From assembly GCA_017881245.1 (NCBI GenBank), contig JADGRC010000481.1, forward strand, positions 1 to 34,306: a stretch of 34,306 nucleotides of DNA, written 5' to 3'. The notes beneath the pieces are model-generated. The model was not told where the DNA came from and ran no database searches. It saw only the letters and a list, made by a program, of their open reading frames with translations. Position 1 is the stretch's first letter, and each line of letters begins with the position of its first letter. Shown here piece after piece: positions 1 through 7,256 of this stretch. This DNA is from Pseudomonadota bacterium (GTDB lineage Bacteria > Myxococcota_A > Polyangia > Fen-1088). Position numbers and translations under genes: made by a program.

Positions 1-524
1 CCGGGCATGCAATCGTCGGCCGCGGGATTGCACATCTGACCCGCGCCCTTGGTTCCCCCGGCCGCGACACATGCGGCCCCCGTCGCGGTGATGTTGCAGC
101 GCATACCGCAACCACACCCCGTCTGGCAGACTGGATCGCATCCGGCGGGGGCTCCCGCGGCGGTCTGGCACAGTGGCGCGATTGGGTGAGCGCAGGTGCC
201 GCCGGCGCCACCCACGCCACCGTGTCCGCCTTTTCCGCCCGCGCCATCGTCGCACAAGCCGTTCACGCAGGTGAACCCGTCGGGACACTGTTTGCCCGGC
301 AGCGGACCGCAATGCAGCGTACCCGTCTGCACCTTTGGGTCGAAACACCCTGAGGTGCCGGAGACAACGAAACTCGCCAACAACCCGAGTGCCGCCGTCA
401 CCCCGACGAACGCGCCGCGACGGCAAGGCTGAAGCTGGGGAGAGGGCGGCCTGGCGAGCCGGGCCCCGACCTCCACCCCAACGCCAGCCGTGCCGCGCTC
501 ATCCTGACCGATTCCGCTTGCCAT
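1..524 (-). CDS. Cysteine-rich lipoprotein (3' end beyond window)
   Basis: The reading frame stays open on the minus strand from an ATG at 524 to the window edge (about 174 codons) with no stop, so the C-terminus is missing. Residues near 35-60 form a signal segment: two arginines, a hydrophobic run, then VSGTSGC with a candidate lipidated Cys near residue 60. The lipobox is imperfect, with Thr at -3. A CPDGFTCVNGLCDDG block, a Gly-rich linker and many regularly spaced cysteines (CQTGCGCG, then RCNI, then a DDC near the edge) follow, resembling disulfide-rich surface lipoproteins common in myxobacteria. The start is uncertain: no clear ribosome-binding site precedes 524, and a GTG near 476 would shorten the leader. 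It begins 24 bp after the TPR gene's stop, probably in the same operon. Specific function unknown. Confidence 0.7.
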   Translation of the reverse strand, partial: MASGIGQDERGTAGVGVEVGARLARPPSPQLQPCRRGAFVGVTAALGLLASFVVSGTSGCFDPKVQTGTLHCGPLPGKQCPDGFTCVNGLCDDGAGGKGGHGGVGGAGGTCAHPIAPLCQTAAGAPAGCDPVCQTGCGCGMRCNITATGAACVAAGGTKGAGQMCNPAADDCMP

Positions 525-548
525 GGTCGTTGCCGCTCGGCTCGTGAC

Positions 549-1433
549 TCAGAAGCGCAGCGTCGCGGCGGCACCGGTGATTCCGCCTCCGATCACCGGG
601 GACACGACCGGGGAAGCCGCGCCGCTTTCCGCGGAGCTGCCACCGCCCGACATGACGAAGAGCACCACTCCCGTAATCGCCAGCGCTCCCCCCGCGATCA
701 CCGTGACCTTGGCGACGCTGTCGAGGGTCTTGCCGTTCTTTTCGACGTTGGCAAGGCTGGAGGTGAACACCTCCATGTTCTTCGACGCACTCGTTAGTTT
801 GTCACCCTTGTCGGCGGCCAATTTCCCAGTGATGGCCGCGGTGATCAGGGCCGCCGCGCCGACCGAGGACAACACAATGCCCGCGACGCGCAGACCGCCA
901 CTACCTTCGTCATTCTTCACCAGCGGGGGCGGGGGCGCCGGCGCCACGGGGACCGGCGCAGGAGCCACCGGAACGACCTGGGCGGCCGCCTTCCGGCGTT
1001 CCTCGACGGTCTTCTCGAGGTCCGAAATCTTGCGCTCGACGTCGTCCCGGTTGCGGGCATTCGGGGAGCGCTGCAGATATCGCCGATAGAAGCGCAAGGC
1101 ATCGGGCAGCTGGCCCCCTAGCCGGTAGGACTGGGCCACATTGTAGAGCATCGCCGGATCCCCACCGATCTCGTACGCCTTTTGATACTCATCCACGGCC
1201 TCGTTGTACTTCTGAACATCGTAGGCCCGCGTTGCCTTCTCGTAGTGCTGCTTCATCTCCTGCTTCTGTACGGGAGTAAGCTGCATTGCATTCGCGCGAC
1301 CCGCGCCAAGCCCGATCATCAGCAGGCCCAATGCGATGAGGGCCATTCGCTTCGCTAGTCTTGTAAGTTCCGCGCCGCGGCGCGGGTGTCGCCGCGCTGC
1401 ACATCCAAAGTATCTCGTCTCACGTGAGATCAT
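549..1433 (-). CDS. TPR-repeat envelope protein with C-terminal membrane hairpin
   Basis: 294 aa. I chose the ATG at 1433 because AGGGGAG lies just upstream; an internal ATG at 1346 is an alternative that starts right at the hydrophobic segment. A signal peptide runs through RLAKRMALIALGLLMIGLG to ANA near residue 49. TPR-type helices span about residues 58-125 (YEKATRAY, EAVDEYQKAYEIG, AMLYNVAQSYRLGG, DALRFYRRYLQRSP). A short coiled-coil-like stretch (DVERKISDLEKTVEERRK) and a Pro/Ala/Val-rich linker follow, then two hydrophobic segments at about 183-205 and 243-262, and the protein ends in a Phe. TPRs usually mediate protein contacts. The architecture recurs in myxobacterial envelope proteins, but no specific role can be assigned. 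Confidence 0.8.
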   Translation of the reverse strand: MISRETRYFGCAARRHPRRGAELTRLAKRMALIALGLLMIGLGAGRANAMQLTPVQKQEMKQHYEKATRAYDVQKYNEAVDEYQKAYEIGGDPAMLYNVAQSYRLGGQLPDALRFYRRYLQRSPNARNRDDVERKISDLEKTVEERRKAAAQVVPVAPAPVPVAPAPPPPLVKNDEGSGGLRVAGIVLSSVGAAALITAAITGKLAADKGDKLTSASKNMEVFTSSLANVEKNGKTLDSVAKVTVIAGGALAITGVVLFVMSGGGSSAESGAASPVVSPVIGGGITGAAATLRF

Positions 1434-1654
1434 GTGCTCCCCTAATTTTTCCGCGCTGAATCCGGTCGCCAAAAAACTAATAAATCCACTGTTGGACACA
1501 ACGGGGACATACAGTAACGTACCTCGTCCCCTGTGGAAAGGTCGCACCCATCGCCAGGGTCCTGTGCCGCTCCCGGGCACGGACGCCCCGTTTGCTTGCC
1601 AGCGTTGTCGCGGACGGCAACTGCCCAGGTCCTGGCCAATCTAGGAGGTTTTCA

Positions 1655-2695
1655 ATGCATTCTCGCCAACCAGCCGAAATGAGATTGTCCCGGAATCCCG
1701 CGACCCACGGGCGGTTCTTCTCATTGGCCGCTCTGGGGATGCCCGTGCTCGCCCTCCTCGCGGGCTGCCCCAGCGCCGATAAGTCCGGCGCGGGCTCCGC
1801 CAGGAGCTGTCCGCCAGACTGCGACCAGCCCAAAATCCCGCCCGGTGTCCCCGCCTTCCAGGTCGTCAAGGATTCCGCGACCGGTCCCGCCGACGGCCAG
1901 GACGTCACCATCCGCGTGGTGCTGAAACAGAAGACCAAGCGCGATCAAATTTATCCGGCGCTGCACTTCCTTTATCGCTATGCCATGACGCGCAATCCGA
2001 CCGAGCCCCGCAACTTCGTGGGCGAATTTTACGCGTCGGACACCGACGCGGCGGCAGGCAACGGTCAAGTCGCCAAGGTTTTCCGCCAGCAGGCGGACAA
2101 GGGTCCGAAATGCGAGAACGCCATCAAGCTGGAACTGCCCGAACAAGTCGAGCGGGCGTTCGCGCACAGCCTGAATCGAGGCGATGTCGAAGACTTGGAA
2201 GACACGTGCCACTTGAACGAGAAGAAGAAGGTCGCGCGTTTCGATGACAAGTTCACGCACAAGCCGACCTACACGGTGGACCTGGGTGGCAAGTCGGTCG
2301 AGGTGCGATACCCCTATATTGAAACCGGCAAAGACGAATATGTGAAGACGTTGTCGTTCAACGCGGCCATGACCTACTGGGCGGAATTCATGAGCACGAT
2401 GTTCGAGAAGGCGCCCGAACTGCAACAGATCAACTACCTTGGCATGTTGGACGAGCAGCCCGTTCTCAAGATCGCCGTGACGCGGCAAGAGTACGATTCC
2501 AAATTGACGACGGTGCAGGAGACCATAGCCAGTTTCGCGGCGATCACCTTCGCCAAGATTGGCCTGCACAAGCTGACCGACAAGGCCGCGCAAAAGGAAC
2601 AGGAAGCGCACAAGACCAAGACCTACACGAACGCCCTGTCCTTCCTGCCCAAGGACCACGTGTTCATATCGCCGAGGCTGAAGAAGTCTTCGTAA
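1655..2695 (+). CDS. Hypothetical lipoprotein
   Basis: 346 aa. The start at 1655 is fixed by AGGAGG six bases upstream. The N-terminus carries a hydrophobic stretch ending in VLALLAGC, a clear lipobox with Cys38 as the predicted lipidated residue. The mature part is charged and soluble, with no domain I recognise. It runs divergently from the TPR gene across about 220 bp that must hold both promoters. The frame ends with LKKSS and TAA at 2693-2695. The next 110 bases are coding-like in another frame (see findings), so the true C-terminus may be longer. Function unknown. Confidence 0.75.
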   Translation: MHSRQPAEMRLSRNPATHGRFFSLAALGMPVLALLAGCPSADKSGAGSARSCPPDCDQPKIPPGVPAFQVVKDSATGPADGQDVTIRVVLKQKTKRDQIYPALHFLYRYAMTRNPTEPRNFVGEFYASDTDAAAGNGQVAKVFRQQADKGPKCENAIKLELPEQVERAFAHSLNRGDVEDLEDTCHLNEKKKVARFDDKFTHKPTYTVDLGGKSVEVRYPYIETGKDEYVKTLSFNAAMTYWAEFMSTMFEKAPELQQINYLGMLDEQPVLKIAVTRQEYDSKLTTVQETIASFAAITFAKIGLHKLTDKAAQKEQEAHKTKTYTNALSFLPKDHVFISPRLKKSS

Positions 2696-2979
2696 GTCGT
2701 GGGTGCACGTCGTTCGACGATCGCCAGCACCGGGTCGACGGGGATCTGGAACCCAACATCGTCGATCCGTTCGACGATGACCAGCTAGGACTCGGAGGGC
2801 GCGGCGTCTGATCTGCGGAATGCAACGCTCGCGATAAAGAAATCGGCGATTTGCACCGCTTGGCCCATGGAAGGCCCCCGGAACCGCGTGGAAGCATGTA
2901 CTTCCGAATGCCGGACCGCATTTGCTAGGCATGAGGGTTGCTTCCTCGAGAGACCGTCATGCAATGAACGGAGGTTTCG

Positions 2980-3408
2980 ATGCCCCCCTGTGACGGCTAC
3001 GAAAGACGAAGGAATTTCTCGAATCTGTTGCGTGCGAGGTATGACGGCAGAAAGTTGGCGTCCCTTCGAAGGGCGGCGGGTGCATTTCTCGTAGGCGTGG
3101 GCTCCTTGGTCGTGGTCCTCAGTCAATGTGTAGAAGGCAGGATCGGGCGCGCGATGACCATTCTCACGGCGGTTTGGCTGTGCGCCCTGTTGACCATGAT
3201 CGGCGTTCTGCAACGGGAATGGCGGAATCGCGTCCGCATGGAAGCGCTTCACCTCGCGTGTCTGGGTGATGACGACGACGATGAGAATCGGGCCAGCCGA
3301 TCATCATTGTTAGAAGAGGCAGAATTGCGAGAGCCAGAGGCGACTCGCGCAGTCAGTGAGGACTCCTGGAGATTCAACCCCAGGGCTCGGTCTGAGATGC
3401 CCGTTTAA
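2980..3408 (+). CDS. Small two-helix membrane protein
   Basis: 142 aa. GGAGG five bases before ATG 2980 supports this start. A basic N-terminus (RRNFSNLLRARYDGRKLASLRR) precedes two adjacent hydrophobic segments at about residues 33-47 and 59-77, then a cytoplasmic-looking tail with an acidic run (LGDDDDDEN). No family recognised. Its stop at 3406-3408 lies one base from the stop of the convergent DMT-like gene, so the two 3' ends abut without an intergenic terminator. Confidence 0.6.
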   Translation: MPPCDGYERRRNFSNLLRARYDGRKLASLRRAAGAFLVGVGSLVVVLSQCVEGRIGRAMTILTAVWLCALLTMIGVLQREWRNRVRMEALHLACLGDDDDDENRASRSSLLEEAELREPEATRAVSEDSWRFNPRARSEMPV

Positions 3409-3409
3409 T

Positions 3410-3820
3410 TCACTGTGGCCGCGGTTTGGCCGCGCCATCCAATTGCGCGCGATGGTTGTCGTTCGAGGGTTTGGCCGCGCCGCTTGCCCCTCCAGACTGG
3501 ATGATCAAGCTTCCCACCAGAATGACGGCCAATCCCAGCCAGGTGGATCGGGACACGGTTTCGTTGAAAATCAAGCGACCGCCAAGAACGCTGACGATGG
3601 CGAAGAAGGCCACGTAGCCTCCGAGCAGCTTCGAGAAGTCCAAGGGAAGAAGGTTCACGACGATCCCGTAAGAACCGAGGACCGCGAAGCCGGCCAGGAC
3701 GAGCATCAACCCCTTGCCGCGCAGACCCGCGCGAATCAACGCGTCGCCGGCCACCTCGAACACCGCCGCTAGGATCATGACGCCGGTACGAATCAGAATA
3801 ATCGCCGCAATGGATCTCAT
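3410..3820 (-). CDS. Four-helix DMT/EamA-like small membrane protein
   Basis: 136 aa from ATG 3820; the longer open frame upstream lacks membrane-protein character and is not used. Four hydrophobic helices fill residues 3-110. AAVFEVAGDALIRAGLRGKG in helix 1, LLPLDFSKLLGGYVAFFA in the middle, and the last helix (WLGLAVILVGSLIIQSG) match the pattern of half-size drug/metabolite transporters and YnfA-like proteins, which act as dimers. The tail contains GAAKP twice, encoded by a 14-bp direct repeat (GGTTTGGCCGCGCC). It follows amt by 76 bp on the same strand, so it is probably the last gene of that unit. Substrate unknown. Confidence 0.65.
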   Translation of the reverse strand: MRSIAAIILIRTGVMILAAVFEVAGDALIRAGLRGKGLMLVLAGFAVLGSYGIVVNLLPLDFSKLLGGYVAFFAIVSVLGGRLIFNETVSRSTWLGLAVILVGSLIIQSGGASGAAKPSNDNHRAQLDGAAKPRPQ

Positions 3821-3896
3821 GTCATGTGCTTCGCACGATCCGACGACGGACACAACCTTCAGCGGACATTGAAGCCAGGTGTGCGTGGCTACGATG

Positions 3897-5249
3897 TCAC
3901 CCCGGCGGATACGCTTCCGAAGCCATTTCTTGGGTGTCGAGGCCCGCCCACTCGACCTCGGCCGGGACGCGATTGCCGACCGCGCGATCGAGGAGCCGAA
4001 AAAAGCCGTACGACGCACCAAATACGAATAGGACGTTGGTTGTCACGCCGATCAGTTGCGCGACCAGTTGACCCCCATCGCCGAAGAAGAGGCCGCGCAC
4101 GGGCCCCGCGACTCCGTTCCAACCGTCCCCGTATGTCCCGTCAGCCAGCAAGCCCAACGACAGGGCGCCCCACATTCCGCACGCTCCGTGAACGGCCACC
4201 GCACCCACGGGATCGTCGATTCTAAACCGCGTCTCCAGCATCATCACGACGAGGACCACCAGCAGTCCCGCGATGACCCCGATCAAGAGCGCGGCCTGCG
4301 GACTCACAAACGCGCACGGGGCCGTGATAGCCACCAGGCCGCCGAGCAGTCCGTTACACACCATCCCGAGGTCGGGTCGCTTCGACCAGCGCCACCCCAG
4401 CGCAAGGGCAGCTATGGCCCCAGCGCTGGACGACAACATGGTGTTGACCGCGATCGCCGCAATGCGAGGGTCTGAAGCCGAGAGAGTCGATCCGGTGTTG
4501 AAGCCGAACCACCCGAACGCGAGCACGAGCGTCCCGATCACCGTCATCGGCAGGTTATGGCCGGGAATGGCGCTGATGGTCCCGTCGCGTCGAAATTTTC
4601 CCAGGCGCGGTCCGAGCACGATGGTGCCGGCCAGGGCGGTGACACCCCCGGTCATGTGAACCACCGACGAGCCTGCGAAATCCACGTGGCCGTGGCCGAA
4701 TCCGAAACTCACACCCAGGCCCGCAAGCCAACCGCCACCCCAAACCCAGTTGCCGTAAATGGGGTACGTGACCGCGGCGATGAAGACGCCGTAGCAGAGA
4801 AACGCGGCGAATTTCCAGCGCTCGGCCATTGCGCCGGTCGGAATGGTCGCCGCCGTGTCCATGAAAACCGCGGCATACAAGAACATCGCCAAATTGGACG
4901 GATCGCGAGCCACCGTCAGCAACGCGAACTTCGAGCCGCCGAGGAGGCCGAAGAAGTGCCCGCCGACATGAAACCCGATCTCGTGAGCAGTGCCGGACGC
5001 AAGCGAGGGGCCAAGCGCGTCCCATTCGGGAACGCCCCCCAGCATCAAGCCGAAACCAAGAGCCCAGAACGAGAGCACACCGAGCGGGTAGATGACCATG
5101 TTCATGGCCATGGTGTTCACCGCGTTCTTGGCGCGGGTGAACCCCGTCTCCACCATCGCGAAGCCCACTTGCATGAACATCACCAGGAAGGCCCCGAGCA
5201 GGACCCACGCGAGATTGATCGAGTGCGCAAACTCGGTCGGCGTCGTCAT
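3897..5249 (-). CDS. amt: Ammonium transporter, Amt/MEP/Rh family
   Basis: 450 aa, normal length for Amt. It conducts ammonium/ammonia across the inner membrane. Eleven or so hydrophobic helices are visible. Family signatures include MVETGFTRAKNAVNTMAMN, GAMAERWKF, VDFAGSSVVHMTGGVTAL with pore His198, and VAVHGACGMWGALSLGL with the paired pore His354. The tail EWAGLDTQEMASEAYP matches the cytoplasmic tail that interacts with GlnK in this family. ATG 5249 overlaps the kinase stop (ATGA, 5246-5249), suggesting translational coupling; there is no strong ribosome-binding site of its own. No glnK/PII gene lies nearby, although the two are often paired, so control may come from the kinase/phosphatase pair or from a distant PII. 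Confidence 0.95.
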   Translation of the reverse strand: MTTPTEFAHSINLAWVLLGAFLVMFMQVGFAMVETGFTRAKNAVNTMAMNMVIYPLGVLSFWALGFGLMLGGVPEWDALGPSLASGTAHEIGFHVGGHFFGLLGGSKFALLTVARDPSNLAMFLYAAVFMDTAATIPTGAMAERWKFAAFLCYGVFIAAVTYPIYGNWVWGGGWLAGLGVSFGFGHGHVDFAGSSVVHMTGGVTALAGTIVLGPRLGKFRRDGTISAIPGHNLPMTVIGTLVLAFGWFGFNTGSTLSASDPRIAAIAVNTMLSSSAGAIAALALGWRWSKRPDLGMVCNGLLGGLVAITAPCAFVSPQAALLIGVIAGLLVVLVVMMLETRFRIDDPVGAVAVHGACGMWGALSLGLLADGTYGDGWNGVAGPVRGLFFGDGGQLVAQLIGVTTNVLFVFGASYGFFRLLDRAVGNRVPAEVEWAGLDTQEMASEAYPPG

Positions 5250-6274
5250 CGGATCTGGCTTCGCGCGGAATTCTGTCGATGAGACTGACCCGGGGCGGAA
5301 TCGGGGCTGGCGGCGTAGCGATGACTCAACCACACCAGGAGACCGAGCGTCGCGAGCACCGCGCCGATGATCACTCCCGTTCGCAACTGGTGTGACACTC
5401 GTGCGCCCCAGTTGGTCTGTGCCGCCGCCGCCCGTTCGGGATCAAGAGCGCGCGCCGGCTCCCGCAGGTCCGCGAGAAACTCGCTCATCGTTTGGTAACG
5501 ATCTCTTGGCGCCCTCTGAATGGCCTTCACGATGACGGCCTCCAGGGCTGGGTCTATCGCCGGCACAAAGTAGCTCGGCGGGCGCGGCTCCTCGTTGGTC
5601 TTCGCCCGAATCAACGAGTGGGGATTGGGCGCAGAATAGGGCAGGTGCCTGGTGAGCATTTCGAAGAGGATGGTTCCCAGCGAGTAGACGTCCGTGCGCG
5701 CGTCGCCGCGCCGGCCGCCGATCTGCTCGGGCGCCATGTAATCAGGGGTGCCCATTGCCGTCGATAGCTTGAACCAGGTCAGGCGCCGTGCGGACTCGTC
5801 GAGCGCGATACCAAAGTCTAGAATCTTCGCCCGGCCGTCACCACCGACCAGAACATTTTCGGGTTTGATGTCACGGTGGATAACCCCCTGCCCATGCAGG
5901 TACACCAACGCCTCGGCAAGCTGCTGGACAATGTCGACCGCCCGGATAGTGGGGGTCGGCTTCTCCTCGTTCATGACGGCGCGGAGTGACCTCCCGTCGA
6001 CGAACTCCAGCGCCAGATACATGCGACTCTTCTCGCGCGGCTGCAGCACCTTGATAATGCCGGGGTGTTCCACCCGCTGGCCGATTTTCTCTTCGCGCTT
6101 GAAGCGCTCGAAGAAGACGACGTCGCTCTCCAGGTGCGGATGCGGAATCTTGAGAGCGACGGTCGCTCCGGTGTCGAGATCCTTCGCCTTGAAAATCGAC
6201 GCCATGCCGCTCTTGGCAAGCAATTCCTCGAGCTCGTATTGATCGAGCCTGTCGCCGACCAGAAGCTCGCGCAT
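5246..6274 (-). CDS. Transmembrane Ser/Thr protein kinase (Hanks type)
   Basis: 342 aa from ATG 6274 (a TTG one codon earlier is possible). The kinase domain spans about residues 12-272: ATP-anchoring Lys42 in VALKIPH, catalytic loop HRDIKPEN at 133-140, DFG at 153-155, GTPDYMAPEQ at 175-184 and DVYSLG. All catalytic residues are present, so an active kinase is expected. The glycine-rich loop is odd: it reads LAKSGMASIF, with all three GxGxxG glycines replaced (Ala, Ser, Ala). A single transmembrane helix lies at about 299-316, with a short C-terminal tail outside and no sensor domain. It sits between a PP2C phosphatase gene and amt, overlapping amt by ATGA. A weak sigma70-like pair (TTGAGG, 17 bp, TAAATG) on the minus strand at 6298-6326 may give it a private promoter. 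Confidence 0.92.
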   Translation of the reverse strand: MRELLVGDRLDQYELEELLAKSGMASIFKAKDLDTGATVALKIPHPHLESDVVFFERFKREEKIGQRVEHPGIIKVLQPREKSRMYLALEFVDGRSLRAVMNEEKPTPTIRAVDIVQQLAEALVYLHGQGVIHRDIKPENVLVGGDGRAKILDFGIALDESARRLTWFKLSTAMGTPDYMAPEQIGGRRGDARTDVYSLGTILFEMLTRHLPYSAPNPHSLIRAKTNEEPRPPSYFVPAIDPALEAVIVKAIQRAPRDRYQTMSEFLADLREPARALDPERAAAAQTNWGARVSHQLRTGVIIGAVLATLGLLVWLSHRYAASPDSAPGQSHRQNSARSQIR

Positions 6275-6385
6275 CAAAACACGGGCACGTGGACAAACAT
6301 TTAGAAAAGGGGGCGCCGTCCCTCAATCGGGCTTTCTTGGTGGCGGCATCGTCTATTAACACAGATCACATTGGGCCGGGAACAT

Positions 6386-7228
6386 TCACCGCGCCGCGCG
6401 GGAGCCAACCAATTTCCGCAATCGCCCGAAGACACTTTTCGTCGAGATTCCCGTGTCTTCGTCCGCGAGGGATGTGGGCCCCGTCATTTGGATCACCGCC
6501 GCGGTCACGTTGTCCAGGGTGCCAACCTGATTGGCGGCGTCGACCAACTCCCGACAGGACGATGACGCGTCGCGATCGGATACGATGCGGGCAATGTCGG
6601 ATTCATCGAGTGCGTTATAGAGCCCATCGGTGCACAGGACGAGGGCGTCGCCTTGCTGAACACGTCTCGTGAAGCGATCCAATCCGACGATCAGCTCGCG
6701 TCCCAGGCAGCGCGTAAGAGTCGAGCGGTCTGGATGGTGACGCGCCCGCGCTTCGCTCAACAGGCCCATTCGGATCTTGTCGCCCGTGACCGTGTGATCC
6801 TTCGTGAGCTGGGTGATTGCTCGGTTACGCACCAGGTACAGACGCGAGTCCCCGACGTGAGCGGCCGCCAGTTGCCCCCGCTCGATGGCGACGGCCGTCA
6901 ACGTCGTCCCCATCCCTCGAAGCTCCGTCACCACGACGGAGAAATCGTAAACGTCAATGTTAGCTTGTTGCACCGCCCGCCACAGCCGCTTTCCAGGGCT
7001 CAGCTGGGCTGACTGTTCCTGGTAAGAGCGAAAAGTGGACTCGACAGCCATCCGGCTGGCCGTCGCGCCCCCTGCCTGACCAGACACGCCGTCGGCCAGG
7101 ACCACCAAGGCCCCGGATTCGCCCATCAACTGGTGGCGGGCAAAGTCCTGATTGTCCGGCCGCTCGGTACCGGTGTCCGATACGACGGCCACCTCCAACG
7201 CGAAATCTGCTTTGGAGGTGGTCGCCAC
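6386..7228 (-). CDS. PP2C-family Ser/Thr protein phosphatase
   Basis: 280 aa from GTG 7228. The open frame extends to 7378, but that part lies inside the permease gene and is Arg-rich shadow; PP2C proteins normally begin close to the first motif, as here with GTG. No clear ribosome-binding site was seen, so the start is tentative. PP2C motifs in order: SDTGTERPDNQDF, LADGVSGQAGG, GMGTTLTAVAI, AHVGDSRLYLVR, LTKDHT, LCTDGLYNALDESDI, DNVTAAVIQM. The metal-binding aspartates (RPDNQD, LADG, CTDG, LDN) are all present. It is expected to dephosphorylate Ser/Thr substrates, most simply the product of the downstream kinase gene or that kinase's targets. It begins about 28 bp after the permease stop. 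Confidence 0.9.
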   Translation of the reverse strand: MATTSKADFALEVAVVSDTGTERPDNQDFARHQLMGESGALVVLADGVSGQAGGATASRMAVESTFRSYQEQSAQLSPGKRLWRAVQQANIDVYDFSVVVTELRGMGTTLTAVAIERGQLAAAHVGDSRLYLVRNRAITQLTKDHTVTGDKIRMGLLSEARARHHPDRSTLTRCLGRELIVGLDRFTRRVQQGDALVLCTDGLYNALDESDIARIVSDRDASSSCRELVDAANQVGTLDNVTAAVIQMTGPTSLADEDTGISTKSVFGRLRKLVGSRAAR

Positions 7229-7256
7229 GTTGTCAGGTCGAGGTGGCGGCGCGCTT

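Noticed and set aside
1494-1511. Direct repeats GGACACA and GGACATA between the TPR and lipoprotein genes
   Set aside because: Short, imperfect, and only two copies; spacing of 11 bp is suggestive but not enough to call an operator.
1721-2932. Minus-strand open frame of about 400 codons opposite the lipoprotein gene
   Set aside because: Antisense shadow: Arg/Leu/Gly-rich, no start signal, and the plus-strand gene has a strong ribosome-binding site and lipobox.
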